Assembly: GCA_021234155.1 (NCBI GenBank)
Contig: JAJEKV010000323.1
Location: 62,001-126,000, forward strand
Direction: 5' to 3'
DNA from: Isoetes taiwanensis
Taxonomy: Eukaryota > Streptophyta > Lycopodiopsida > Isoetales > Isoetaceae
Length of the DNA: 64,000 bases
Position numbers and translations under genes: made by a program. Position 1 is the first letter of the stretch. Each line of letters starts with the position of its first letter. Shown in pieces: positions 47,474 to 59,451 of this stretch. Under the pieces are notes generated by a model that saw only the letters and a program-made list of their open reading frames with translations, did no database searches and was not told the DNA's origin.

Positions 47474-49253
47474 CGTAAGACTTCAAATCTGAGTTGTTTA
47501 TATTAAATTACTAATCTCATGAAGAAATGGACTATCCCATCCATCGAACCAATCCCTACTTTTCTCCAATATTCTCGATTGAATCTTGATCAAGCACAAG
47601 AGGCTCTATTTGTCCTTTAAACACTTCAAGTGGCAAGTGTTACGGTCGGATGTGCGCTCTTAACATGCAGAGCCCTCGTCTTTGGTGGTGTAAGTTTACA
47701 TTCAGCAAATGGAAGATCATTGAAAACCTTGAGGAACATTGAAATAGCCAAAATGAGCAATTGAAGTAAAACTTTGTTTATATTAAAAAGTCAAGAGAGG
47801 TTACATCATATACACAATAATACTATTTCTAGGCTTTAGTTTTATGTTTTTTCATCATATTAATACAAATTTGACTCTCAGTGTCAAACATATTCAGCAT
47901 TTTGTTGCTTTCGACATAACTTTGCACATTCCCTGCCTTTAGCAACCCCTGAAGCCAAACCTTTAGATCATTCATGAGGAAATTGCCATCTACTATGTCA
48001 GGGCTCCAGCTGTTTGGACAGATCATGGTGTTTGGCTCATTGAGGTACCCTTTGTATCTGCTGTCATCAATGAGAAGCACGTTCTCTTTTGTGAAACCTG
48101 GAAATTCGTCGTAGACCTTTTTGAGGTGCTTCAAAAAAATTGGTTTTCCACTGTTATATAAATTTGTGTTGGTACACTGATCCTGATTCCATATGAACTT
48201 GAATTTGTCCTTGTATTTCATCAATGCTCCCTTAACTATCATTCTCAAGTTTTGAGCCTGCAGGCTGGACCAAAGTGCTATATGAAAATTCTAACTGCAC
48301 CAATCTATGAACTCGGCCCAGCCTGGTCTAGTTACTACCCACTTGGTTCTATTAAGTGTGATCAACTTAACACCAACTTCTTTGGCAGTGGGTAGTAATT
48401 GACTCTTGTCATAGCTTCTACCCAAAACTCCATTGTAGTAAAAAACAAGCAGGATTGGGCTTAACCTTGTAGTCTTCTGCATGGACAGAGTTGGTGCGTG
48501 GTGGAAACTTCGCTGGCATTTCTTAGTCGGGGGGTGGAAACTTCGCTTCAAAGATCTTCTTCGCGGGGCTGGAAAACGCTTCAAAGATGTCTTGGAGGTG
48601 TCTTTTGCTTGGAATTCGCTCTTGCTTTTTCTCCGAGACACTTCCAAATTTGCAAAAATTTAACAGATTCTGTAACTATATGGGTCAAATTAAAAAGAAG
48701 ACAGACACAAAAGGTTGGAAGTTACCTTGTGACTTACATTCACCTAACGATATGTTCAGATCATAACCTGATGCATCTGCTGATTTGGCAGATTGGTGTG
48801 GAGCATGACTTAATGCATCTGCTGATCTGGTAGATTGTTGTCCAATTGGAGCTTGACTTGATGCACCTACTGATTTGTCCGAGTTCCTGTAATGTGATGC
48901 ATCTTCTAATTTGCCCGAGTTTCTATCTGTGTCTAATGCTTTTGAAGGGGTGTCTTGTCCCCCTACCTGACCACATTGTACCTCTATATCTACAAAGTAG
49001 GGATGAAGAAGTAAGCTACATATCCCAATTGCATCAAACAAGACTTGGTTACCTTTGAGGTTAGAAAATAATTCCCTTTTTGGTGTGCTATATGGACTCT
49101 CAAAGTCATTGCCACCAGTATGAACAGTTACACCTGAATTAGTAAACAGCACCATGCTCTGCAAACCTGGAATTGAATCACAATTGATTGTAACTATGCT
49201 TTGGTTTTTTTAACTATATAAGCTCCAAGCTTTTTTACTCTCTTTACGATGTT

Positions 49254-49660
49254 CCTGTTTATATATATCTAAAGTGCCCCCTAAAATGAGCGAGCGATCT
49301 CATCCCAGGGGGGTAAAAGCATGTTAGGGTGTCCCTTAAAAAGTATTATTTAGTGACTAAAAAGGTACCTAAAAAGGTAGCCAGGACTGGGTACTGGGTA
49401 CCTGTATAATATCTCAATATAAGGTATGTTTTAGAACTTTTTATATATATATTGATCTCCGATAGCATTATCTTTATCTTAACTTTGAATATTACCATGT
49501 CCTTGACTTTTATTTTGGATTTTTATATTAGTTTTAATGAAAAGAAAAATGAGAAAGTACCCAGTTCAGAAGTACCTAGTGTATGTACTTTTGCAGGTTC
49601 CAAAAGTGGTACACCCTAACATGCTTTTACCCAGGGGGCACTTTAGATACAATAAACAGG
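49254..49660. mobile_element. Small palindromic element containing a nested MITE
   Basis: Arms at 49254-49282 and 49633-49660 are inverted repeats (outer CCTGTTTAT, inner TATCTAAAGTGCCCCCT). Without the MITE the whole is only about 85 bp. The MITE entered next to the right arm and duplicated AGGG. The outer CCTGTTTAT matches the complement of the ATAAACAGG end found in several repeats in this window. Confidence 0.8.
49311..49632. mobile_element. MITE, 322 bp, 4-bp TSD (copy 2)
   Basis: Same element as 6351-6671 but inverted: its left end continues TCCCTTAAAAAGTATTATTT, which is the complement of copy 1's right end. The TSD is AGGG at 49307-49310 and 49633-49636. Divergence between copies is modest (scattered substitutions and a few indels), so the family was active fairly recently. 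Confidence 0.93.
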
Positions 49661-50135
49661 ACAAGCAAAAGAGACTAAGCCAGCCAGGATGGAAGAGACT
49701 AAGCCAGGATGACAGAGACCTGAGTACAAGCATCGAGACTTCCCAAACTTTCTTTGACCCCTCTTTGGACAATGGAACTTAGCATGTAAACTAAGCTACC
49801 TATAAGTGCTCACCTATAAGTGCCTCAGTAGCTTGAAGTTGCTTTTGATCCTCCCTACTCACACCTAAGGCTTGTACCCATGCTGTAGAAAATTCATGAC
49901 AGCAATTCTCAATGCAACAGTGATTACAAATCCTGCAAAGTGAACGCAAATTTGTCAATGAGAATACAATTATACTAAGCACTTCAGGAATTTTGTTATG
50001 AAGTAAGAGGCTGAGCAGACATGGAAGATGGTATTGGTGACTGCATTCAGCAATCAAAGTTGGTAGTGGTTTCCCCATCCACTGGAGGATCTTGCCACAG
50101 AATGGACAGGGGTTAAAGCATGGTATAGTGGCTCA

Positions 50136-51497
50136 ATATGTTAGTTTTGCAACATCAAATAATAGATCCAAAATAGTGGGAATTTTAGTCCAAAAATAGC
50201 TCCAAGAACTTCGACCAACTCGAATGGCGAGAATGACGGAAATTTGGGGGGAACTCGTTTGAAGCACCCAAGAGCTTAGCCTTTACCGCAGCATCTCCGA
50301 ACCGGATGTTCACACACACGAGGCGCCTCCATCAAGAACACGATTTGGGGCTTGCAATTGTGGCGCCAATTAAACAATATAAACAGGATTTTGAATTTTT
50401 CAAGGTCGAATTTGCACCGCATGTATTGACAGTGGTGTGTGACAGGGAAGCTACCATTTGAAGATTCGAAGTTATTGAGTAAGATTGGTTATGCACATAG
50501 ACTATTACAATTTTTTCTTTAGCCTTGGCATTCGATTTGCTTCACCCCTTTATTCTAGCTTTGGTGGAACCTTTTAAGTCCACTCTTTGGAGTCGGATTT
50601 GTGAAGACCTGAGAGAATTTTTTGGTTCCCAGATAAGATAAATTTTAGATATGAGCAGCAAAGCCATCTAACTGTAGCCAAGAATTTCATATTGAAACTT
50701 TTCAAAGGTTGAGCAATATGAAAGAAGTGGCTGCCATTTAGAATACATTTGTTTTGTTACGGAATTCTTATTAAAGAAAGCATTGTTGATTACAGCATTA
50801 TTAAAGTCTCAACGCATGTATATGTAAATGGCACCACCCCAAAACTGGGTCCACATGTTGTTTTTCAGTGTCTTTTTTGCTAAAAAACAACACCAAAAAA
50901 CTACGTGTTGTTTTTTGTCCGGATTTGCTAGAAATAACGTGTAGTTTTTAGTCAAACTTTTATACACGTGGTTTTTTTGTGTAAAAAGTCTACGCGTAGA
51001 ATTTTGTCAAGATTATCTACACGTAGAAAAGTAGCATGTGTTTCTACATGTTGTTTTCTAAATGTAGCTGTAGTTTTCAAGCGTTGCGTTCCAAAAAAAT
51101 AGACATGTGGTTCTTAATAAAATTTGAAAGTTCTACATGTTGTTTTTAACTGTTGTTTTGCAAAAAAAAAACAACACTAAAAAACCACGTAGAGAATTTT
51201 GTCCGACTTTGCTAAAAACTACGCATAGTTTTCTTAAACTATATCATTTCCATGTGTTGGCTTTCTCAAAAAATAATACGTGGTTTTAAGCAAAAAGATG
51301 TGGTTTTTCAAAAATAGCTATTGTTTTTAAGTATTGTCTTGCATAAAACCTACATTGGTCTTATAAAAACAAATGTTTTCTATGTGTTGTTAACATATTT
51401 TCTAAGTGGTTATAACACGTGGCTAATAGACATGTCTTAAAAATAAACGAGTTGAATATTTGAAAATAAGCATTGGTTTTTACCATAACATTTAATA
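50136..51497. other. Spacer with degenerate CTACACGTAG/TGTTGTTTTT repeat field
   Basis: 50136-50800 shows no gene. From about 50830 to 51440 the sequence is built of degenerate short units such as CTACATGTTGTTTT, ACGTGGTTTTT and AAAAACAACAC, many pairing as inverted repeats. It is probably an old, self-complementary repeat of about 0.6 kb. No target duplication found. Confidence 0.45.
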
Positions 51498-52490
51498 TCA
51501 TTTATTGCTTTCAAGCATTGTAACTTTTACACAATTTTCATCAGTTTTCAAATCCTTTTTCATCAATGTAAAGTTTACACAATTTTCATCATTTCTGAAT
51601 CCTTTTGCATCAGGTGCAAATTTGAGATCATATACAACCCATTTGTATGGGATTCTAGAAGGGAAAAAGTACAAGCGCAATTTTTTAGAAGCGTGCCACA
51701 AAGAATGAAGCGGGGTGCCAGCTTTTTGTGCAAAGAGCAAATTCATCATTCTCGTCCTCTAAAACGAGCTTACCTTTACCAACGTTTCATTTCTTTCTGG
51801 ACCTTGAAACTCGTTCATCATCATCATTTTCAAACCGATCATTATCAACAACAAAATCAACATCTTTGTCTTGGACATTTGATCTTCTGCAGGGGTTGTT
51901 CTCTGCCTCCAACTTCTAGTTAGGGTTGAACAATGCTATCTGCGCAGGGCATCCTCTATGGCAGCCAAAGAAGATGATTTTTGCCTCTACATTATGTTTG
52001 CCATCTTCCAGAAACAGAGGCTCCCCATATCCATAAAAAAAAAAAAAAGGAAATCTGAGCATGACGAAACCTGAGTGTCAGATCTTATGGTGAGGTTGTA
52101 AGTTCGGGCCCGCATGGCTATGACGGCATAAAGAGCTTCGCTTATCATTTTGCCTGCAGATTCAAAGCTGCTTCAGCCTTTTGTTGAGGTAATTCAGACC
52201 CCTGTCTGCCCTAAAATCTCATGCACAAAGCCTCCCACTACCAGAATCAAACCCAAAAAAGCTGAAATCCCCTTCTTGAAGCCATCTATCGAATATATGA
52301 AGATGATTCAAATCAGTAGCAGCCTCTACAAGTAAGATAAAACATTCACAGAAATCTTACACTGGCAGGGATCTTGGCAGCCTTCGTCTTCAAACACGAT
52401 GTCGGTTTTGCCAAAGCCTTCAAGCCGCTGCCGGATTTGCCATCGCCATAGCCAAGAAAGCTTCGACATGGAAAAACCTGCGCGCCAAGG
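51498..52490. other. Spacer, short frames only
   Basis: Frames on both strands (51498-51749 minus, 51693-51923 plus) have no recognisable domain. A minus-strand reading FVLEDENDEF at about 51760 may be a fragment of an acidic protein. Nothing else supported. Confidence 0.35.
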
Positions 52491-52640
52491 CCGAGCAGGG
52501 AAAATCGAAGGCAGGATATGAGCTTTGCCATGGGAAAATTTGAGCGCCAAGGCCTGAGCAGGGCAAATCGAAGGCAGGATATGAGCTTTGCCATGGGAAA
52601 ATTTGAGCGCCAATGCCTGAAACAGGCAGAGTTAGGCGGC
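52490..52640. repeat. Tandem repeat, about 63-bp unit
   Basis: Just over two copies of a unit containing GAAGGCAGGATATGAGCTTT and GCCATGGGAAAATTTGAGCG start at about 52495 and 52558; a third partial, diverged unit precedes them. The frames they keep open on the minus strand (repeats of FPMAKLISCLRF) are a by-product. Confidence 0.85.
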
Positions 52641-52734
52641 GACCAAGGCGGGAAAGTATCGACCAATCACATGAGAGGATAAGGATCGATATCTAAACCG
52701 TTCATTTCATGGCAATATCTGGACCGTCCATCTT

Positions 52735-55011
52735 GGCTAAAATAAACCTATACTAGAAGATTGATAATGAGTATGCTTTGAACAAAAAGGAGTAGATCGA
52801 GCATATATCACTTAATCTTCTAGTATGGAACAAAATATTTTTACCCCGGTTATTGTGATTCCATCGCAAAAAATTCCATCCCGCGGAATCACCAGGTCGG
52901 AGACCTCGTTATCCGTACCAGAGCCCCCGTTATCCGTACCTGACAGGGTCGCTTTCAGATCATTTATACCTTCCGGGGGAATCACAACTTTGCTATTCCG
53001 TCAGATGGAATCACCAATTTACGATTCTTCGAGATGGAATCACTGCTCATGTATTCCACCGCATTTAATCACAACCAGATATTTATTCCGCGAGACGGAA
53101 TCACAATCGTGTTATCCGCCGCACGGAATCACAACCTTGCTATTCCGCCGGATGGAATCACTTAACGCCCGATTCGCGGAGATGGAATCACCACTTTACG
53201 GATCCCACCGCACGAGAATCACAACATTGCTATTCCGCCGGATGGAATCACAACCATGCGATTCTCGCGGTGGAATCACAAATGTAAGATTCTTCGAGAT
53301 GGAATCACCACTAATGCATTCCACCGACGGTATCAAACCGCGCGCTATTCCGTGGGCGGATGGTTCAATCAGTGCCAGGTTAAAAATGGTTGAGGATGGT
53401 TTAAGCTAAGCCTACGTTACTTGAAGATCATGAATGGTGCAAAAAAAAAAAAGATTGGCTATTCCATTTTTTTTGTGCATGTCCATTGTTATGCTATGCA
53501 CTGCCCAAAATTTTTCTGTTGGGGATTTGAACCCCTTGCCAATATCGGCAATGCCATGGGCTGCTTCAAAGCAAGAGCAAGAAATAAGCCCGTTTTAAAG
53601 CAAGAAATAGAATAGCTTACCATAAAATATTGCCGGCTCTAATCTTTGTTGGGTTTGTTGGGAATCCATGCACAGGGAGGCGGATTTCTGCCCCTGGTTG
53701 CCACTATACTGCCCTGTCCAGCAAATTGAACTGGCATTATTGCCATGGCCAGGGCTCTGTGGGCCAGAAATCCACAGTCTTTTTGCTCTTATGCGGTCAT
53801 GCGACCAGGTGTAGATCATCAGCGAGAAGGGAAACAACCTGCCAAGTGGGAACATCTTCTGCCATTTGGATATTTTATGGGATGGCTTGGATTACAGTAG
53901 GGAGGCTTGGAAACGATCACAAACTGTTGAAAAGTTGTGCAGTAGGGTCTAGATGCTATACCGGTGAAGAATAATGGCGATGGCGCAGGATCAGATGGGA
54001 AGCAAGAAAATGCTTAGAATCCCTGACCAGCACTTCTACATGCAAGCTTAACCGCCGAATAAAAACCTCAACGGATTTATTCTGGCTATAAGCATAGCTG
54101 TCCTGCTTCAAATCTCCTCTCCGCCATCGCTGCCCTGTACGGCATGATACACTGTCTTCCTTGCTTCAAACATCCTCCCGGCCATGGCCATGCTTGCAGC
54201 CTCTCTGCCATGCTTGCAGCTTCTCACACAATCGGCCATGCTTGTAAAACAACCTGGAAAAGAATCGGCCATGTTTGCAGCTTCTTTGCATGTGCAAATA
54301 CAATGAGCCTGTAAGCTGCATTAATCCTATCTCTCATGTTCCATCCAGCGCTCATTAAGCTTCATTATATCAAGAATTCTGTGAATCCATCCAGCGCTGC
54401 AACCAGCCTGTTCTAACCACAGAAAACAGGTTTGTTCTAACCCCAGCCTGTTACTTGCCATAGCCGCACCCGCCTTCTGCCTGGAAAACAAGAAAACAAG
54501 TGAAAAAATGGTAGCCAAATGCGTTTATTGCCGCTGTATGTGCTCCCCCAAGCACCGTTTCCAGGCGATTCCCCAAGCTCAAGGTCTTTTACCTTTCGCC
54601 CAACGCATTTCCTCAACTCCAGGCCCTCCTTACTTCCGCCATAGCCGCCGCCATAGGCGCAGCAGCTCCTAACGGACGTCAAAAAAATTTGAATTTTTAC
54701 TGGAATATTCTGGATGGTGATTTTGTCGCATGGAATAACAGGGAATAACAGAGCGGTGATTCCGTCCGGTGGTATTTGGCAGATGTGATTCCGCCGGAAG
54801 GTATAAAATGGACGGCCAGGATGGACCCTACAGACGGATGGCTGGGATCCATCAGAAGGTACACCTGACGTTGTCAGGTACGAATAACGAGGCCTCCGGA
54901 ACGGATCCCGTTCCCAGAGGGTCTGTGATTCTGCGGGAGGGAATATCTTGCGATGGAATCACAATAACCGGGGTAAAAATATTTTCACGCTTCTAGTAGA
55001 TTTATTTAGCT
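52735..55011. mobile_element. Foldback-like element, about 2.3 kb, long TIRs and GGAATCAC repeats
   Basis: Inner inverted repeats match over about 100 bp: 52820-52935 (AATATTTTTACCCCGGTTAT, TGTGATTCCATCGCAA) against 54880-54985. Outer ends also match: GCTAAAATAAACCTATACTAGAAG near 52736 against the complement of CTTCTAGTAGATTTATTTAG at 54990-55009. The left arm carries an extra 75-bp insert bounded by CTATACTAGAAGATT and AATCTTCTAGTATGG. Inside the left arm, 52850-53310 has a dozen or more GATGGAATCAC units in loose tandem. The centre (53400-54690) has no recognisable transposase. No clear target duplication. Confidence 0.75.
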
Positions 55012-56250
55012 TGGTGTTGTTAGAACCCCAAGTATTATGGACATGTCTTTGTCTTTGTCGAGGCATGAATATAGTGAAGGTGTTTTTCTAAATTCATTGG
55101 GCATTTCAAGATGAAATAATTTCTAATGCAGAGAGATAATTATTCCCCTCGCCATATAGATTGTGGGTGTATAGGGGAAGGGATTATATGTGTATGCCTG
55201 CAATTCTGATGACAATCTTTTTGGGACGATTGGCTTTTTAGTTGAATGGTATGGGTCCTTTAAGAGATTCTACAAAACTATGGGAAGAGAAACGTGGAAA
55301 AGACATGGGGTGCGTAGTCAAGGTGTTTATTTTAATTTACAAAGCGACGTAACAAAAATACACAAAACAATAACTGGAAGCCAATTTCATCCTCCACCTG
55401 CTTTGAAGCTGGCCGCTGGGTTAGATGGGTTCTTTCCTTCTCTAGATAAGTTCAATTCTAATATTATAAAACCCTAGCAAGGGTTTAACCAATACGAAAA
55501 GACAAGTGGACATGTAGTTTTCAAATAGCTTGCCATGTACTAGTAAAAGGTGCAAGAATGCGATTAAAGAACTATACATCCTAATCCAATAGCTAATGCC
55601 AACATATTTTCAACACATTGTGTGTGTGCACGTGTTGATTTAGTGATAAGGGAAGGTAGTGTCAAAAGTATTGGCAGTGTTCAGTGTTCAAACTTGAAAA
55701 TTCTTTCAAGTCGTTAAACTTAGTGTGCTTTTTATGGTTCTAAGACGTCATACGAATGTGCCATGGATATAGCCACATGATTCTTAACACTACAGTTAGC
55801 CAAAATACATATGTCACCAATGTTTAAACTATAACAAATTCCTACGAAAAGAAAAAGGGATGCAAGATGCTTCTTTTGCCATAATGTTTTGAATATGTTA
55901 GCCATATATAGTATCATGTCGCTAAAAAATTAATCCTCAGATAGACATTCAATCCACATCCAGGACCTATGTTAAAGGAGATTATGTTGATGGGAACAAT
56001 AATATCACATAGATTATCATCATGCCCTTTTGGAGGGAATTGTTTGCCTTAAATCGCTTCTTCGCCTTAAAGCCCTCGAATTTTTCTTTTGTCGAAAAGC
56101 CCCTTTTGTAAATCCCCTGTTCTGTTGCATTCTTGATCAATTCCATTCAATTTTCTGTCTTTTTGTTTCCCAGATGCATTCTTAACATTAAACAAGATTA
56201 TTCGGGAGGTTTGGAGACAGTTAGTTTGGCTGAATCGACCGGATCTTGGC
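55012..56250. other. AT-rich spacer
   Basis: A plus-strand frame at 55190-55477 (with FGTIGFLVEWYGSFKRFYKT and HPPPALKLAAGLDGFFPSLD) is protein-like, but isolated, without neighbours or recognisable domain. The rest shows no feature. Confidence 0.35.
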
Positions 56251-56252
56251 AT

Positions 56253-56605
56253 TCACAGGTTTAGGGTTCTTGAAAATCTTCGTCGATTTATCCCACAGGC
56301 AGATTTAGGTCTGGCGAGCCAAGATATATAAGGAATAACAAATTCCTTATTTATAATTATTGCGTGCAATATCCACGTGGGATTCGGTACCTCCACCGCC
56401 CGACACGCTCGGATGTACCACGTGGCATGGGGAGATTGGCTGGGGAGAAAAATAGGCTGAGGGCGGTAGATAGGAAATTTTTTTTTTTTGCCCCATGGAC
56501 CATGGCACATTTCCTAATTTTTTTTTTTTTGTACTAGCCCATTGTATGGGTCCCATGACCTATTGGTCTCCGTGGACGTTAAAAAAAACTATTCTATTCT
56601 ATTAA
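56253..56605. repeat. Retroelement-type 3' end, related to 2.5-2.7 kb tails
   Basis: The segment 56530-56600 reads GTACTAGCCCATTGTATGGG, then GTCTCCGTGGACGTTAAAA, then TTCTATTCTATT, matching the tail pattern at 2489-2600 and 2645-2725. Two long homopolymer runs (T10-T11 near 56480 and 56520) precede it. Confidence 0.5.
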
Positions 56606-57595
56606 TGGCCAAAACAAATGAATTTTTCGATTTCATTTTTGCAATGGGAATCTTTTTTCATGCTCTAAAAGATTCTGGAATCTTTTTTGTGAATGGGCAT
56701 TTTCAAGTTTGGCTTAAAAATGGCTCAAAAAGATGTGATGTGGCATGTGAGAATAATGACATGATAAGGTAGGGGTGACATGGCAACTTGGCTTAGAATA
56801 TTTTTTCTAGTCAAAACCTCAAATGATGTGAACATGATGTGCGTGACATGTGGATGGTGATGTGGAGGTGCTAAAGATGATGTAGCAAGGTGATGTGTCA
56901 TCTTATGGATGTAACTTGAAGGCTTTTGACAAAAAATTTGAAGTATGATCATGGAGATAAGTGCATGACATGACATGGCAAGGAGGGTGACGTGTGTGAT
57001 GACTTGGCATTTCCAATGTGGTTTTCATGGGTCAATTTTGCTATAAATGCAAATCATTGGCATTTTCTAGGCAAGCTTGACTTTTGAATGTTTCCCTTAG
57101 GGTCTTTATGATTTTCTCTCTTCTTTGACTTTGAAGGAGGGAGTATTGACCTTTTGACCACATGCAAGACCAAGTCAAGTGAAGTTTAGGACTTTGAATG
57201 ATGTAGAGTTGGTGTGGTGAGCTCATGGCATGTGAATGACTTTTGAAAGTGTAGTTTTGACTAGGAAAAATCTTCAAGGCCAAATTTGACTTGGAAATGA
57301 GTTGTAGGCATGGAATTCAAGATCTCATGGGTATTTCATGGTGGTGGAAGGCATGGGAGGTATGGAATGGGAATCAAAGCGTACAATAATGCCAAGAACT
57401 CAAATGATCACATACCAAGAGATCTTCTAGGGGTCTTCATCCTTTTGCTTGATTCTCCTTTTGCCTCATTTGTGTGACCTGAGTCAATTGTCCTCACCTT
57501 GCTCTTCAAGCCTTCAATGAAGCATTCTTCTTGTGCCTTAAAATTCAGATCAAAGTGTGAGGATTACTCTTCAAAACATGTCTTGTTCTTCCATG
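56606..57595. other. GATGTG/CATGTG-rich non-coding region
   Basis: Degenerate GATGTGGCATGTG and GTGACATGG units recur through 56740-57000, possibly an older form of the minisatellite at 57600. No gene recognised on either strand. Confidence 0.4.
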
Positions 57596-57599
57596 CTGC

Positions 57600-57745
57600 C
57601 ATAACATGGCAGCACCCCCTGTGACATGTCCGAGCCTAGGGGCATGATTAAGTCAAGTGGCATATTTGAGCCCAGGTATGTGGCATGTTTGAGTGTATAT
57701 GGCATGTTTGAGCCAATGTAGCATCCTTGAGACTTGTGGCACCAA
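57600..57745. repeat. Degenerate minisatellite GGCATGTTTGAGCC
   Basis: Five or six units of GGCAT(G/A)TTTGAG(C/T)C with variable spacers. This is the reverse-complement orientation of the CATGCCACCTAGGCTCCAA array at 46010-46515. Confidence 0.65.
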
Positions 57746-57889
57746 CAAACAGCATGGAAAAGATGATGTGGCACTCCAAGTGGTGACATGGCATGCCAAG
57801 TAAGCAAGGTCAAGTTTTAACTAGGCCAAAAATGAAAAGATGTTCATCTTTGGTCTTTTTATTGGGTGATGTTGGCAAATTTTGGGTGA

Positions 57890-59129
57890 CATGGCTAGAT
57901 CGGCACTGCTATCGGCTCCCCAAACTGACTAGAGCAACCAGGAGGATTCACTTGGGTTTAATGGTAGTTCCTTCACAGAATTCCCTAATCGGGTGCCATC
58001 TACGCCTCTGCTATGAAGCCATTCTTCGAGTTCATCAATATACAGACCAAATATGGTAGGTGACAAAGGGCAGCCTACCTATGGTGCTATATACCGGGCC
58101 TGATGCTCTAGTTCCCAACTTGATAATCACTTTCTCATACGATATTTCGTAAACCAATGCCCTAATGACTCTTGTCTTTGCTTAAAAAAGGTGCGCTTCT
58201 TACATCTGATCAAATCTTTATACCACTTTGGTTTAATTCTAATACCTTTTTGCAGCGCTGCCCGGGCTCTACGACAATCATGGTCCCATCAGCTATTACA
58301 ATGATGTCCTAGTTTTCTCTGCTTTGTATATCCAAAAATTTTACCTGCAGCATGGATCATAACTTCTGTTAACATGGCAGCATCCTTGCTTAGGAGCCCT
58401 GACCATTTGATCTGAGCGAGCCCATCTGACACGACTTGTTTTGAAAGCTACTCCTTTTGTATAATCCAGCTTTAGCTTAGGTTGGAAAACCCTGTCAATT
58501 TGCTATTTAATGGTAGTCCCTTCTAAGACTACTTTCAAATAGGCATGATTAGATTATGGTAACTTGGTACCTATTTCAAAGTCTGTGACTAGGTGCGAGT
58601 ATCTGAGGGGCATTGCATAGTCTACTGTACTTTCCCCCAAAGGGGTAAAACAAGTAGAGCCTCCCGAGTTTGGAAACCTCCTGATTCCATTCATGATGGA
58701 GAGAGCGCATATTGTACCCAATTCAAGCAGATAATCCCCCATTAGATTCTTAACCGCATCATTTAAAATTTTGAGAGAGCCTGGATCCACATATTCGGGC
58801 AAGCGGACATCTCCTGGCTGCTCAAATATGACGGATTGAGCCCCTTTGGTTCGTGCGTTAAAGTCTCCAACGATTAGTACTTCTCCCAATTCAATGAATT
58901 CCATGATATCTTTGCAAAGTGCATGTAATGGATTCCTCCTGTCTAGATCTTGCTGGTGGTATAGACTCATATTTAATGGTGCATAACAGCATAAAGCCAT
59001 GTGAATCACCTTATCCCGCATATTCACCCTTATCCACATATGCTGATTATGTTCTTGTACTCTCACAATTGAGATATAAGTCTGCGGCCTTATATAAACT
59101 GCCAACCCTCCGTTACAACCATCATTCAA
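57890..59129 (-). pseudogene. LINE ORF2 remnant: AP-like endonuclease and reverse transcriptase pieces
   Basis: 58554-59129 is an endonuclease/exonuclease/phosphatase domain lacking its start: NDGCNGGLAVYIRP, VLIVGDFNARTKGAQS (the GDFNA motif), RRFPNSGGSTCFTPLGES and STVDYAM near the end, where active LINE enzymes carry S.IDYV. Further 3' on the same strand, near 58110-57950, a frame reads GCPLSPTIFGLYIDELEEWL, an RT motif of LINEs. Stops and frame changes lie between, and the RT catalytic YADD region was not found. A 5'-truncated, deleted copy. Confidence 0.8.
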
Positions 59130-59451
59130 TTAAATTGGGATTATGTCTTAATTTTGGGATAAATTTTATATTGCACTTTTTTAGTAACTTTGTTAAATTC
59201 ACTGTTTTAGTAACTTTGTTGCCCTTAGACTAGAATAGACGTTAACATATAATCACACACGGGAATATAAACTCACACCTTAACTTCAAATTACAAAATC
59301 ATATATCATGGAACTCAAGTAGTACACAACTTTTATTAACTGTAGAAAAGATACATAGTAATTGTTTTTCATTTTTCCACTAGCATCCCCAAGGATATGA
59401 GAACCTTATTCCTTACATCCCGAGGTATTGTAACTCTCATTTGTTTTACTA

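Larger units (their letters stand above)
47829..50135 (-). pseudogene. FCP1/NLI-type (HAD) phosphatase-like gene, catalytic Asp lost, in-frame stop
   Basis: Exons on the minus strand: about 50135-49980 (CPFCGKILQ, then ECSHQYHLPCLL, a RING/PHD-like Cys/His set), about 49935-49815 (ICNHCCIENCCHEF), about 49164-49053, about 48990-48725 (Ser/Ala/Asp-rich QSAKSADAS repeats), then 48640-47829. The last has the FCP1 homology layout: ILLVFYYNGVL, KWVVTRPGWAEFIDWC, NFHIALWSS, then ENVLLIDDSRYKG and NSWS. In active members motif 1 is DxDG or DLNG; here it is YYNG, so the nucleophilic Asp is missing. A TAG at 48291-48293 interrupts the domain between WCS and NFHIALW. A nested MITE lies in the intron at 49254-49660. 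Likely a pseudogene of a plant nuclear phosphatase-like protein. Confidence 0.65.

Noticed and set aside
53521..53535. tRNA T-arm-like sequence GGGGTTCAAATCCCC on the minus strand
   Set aside because: No matching acceptor stem, D-arm or anticodon arm could be placed. It is perhaps a tRNA-derived repeat fragment at best.
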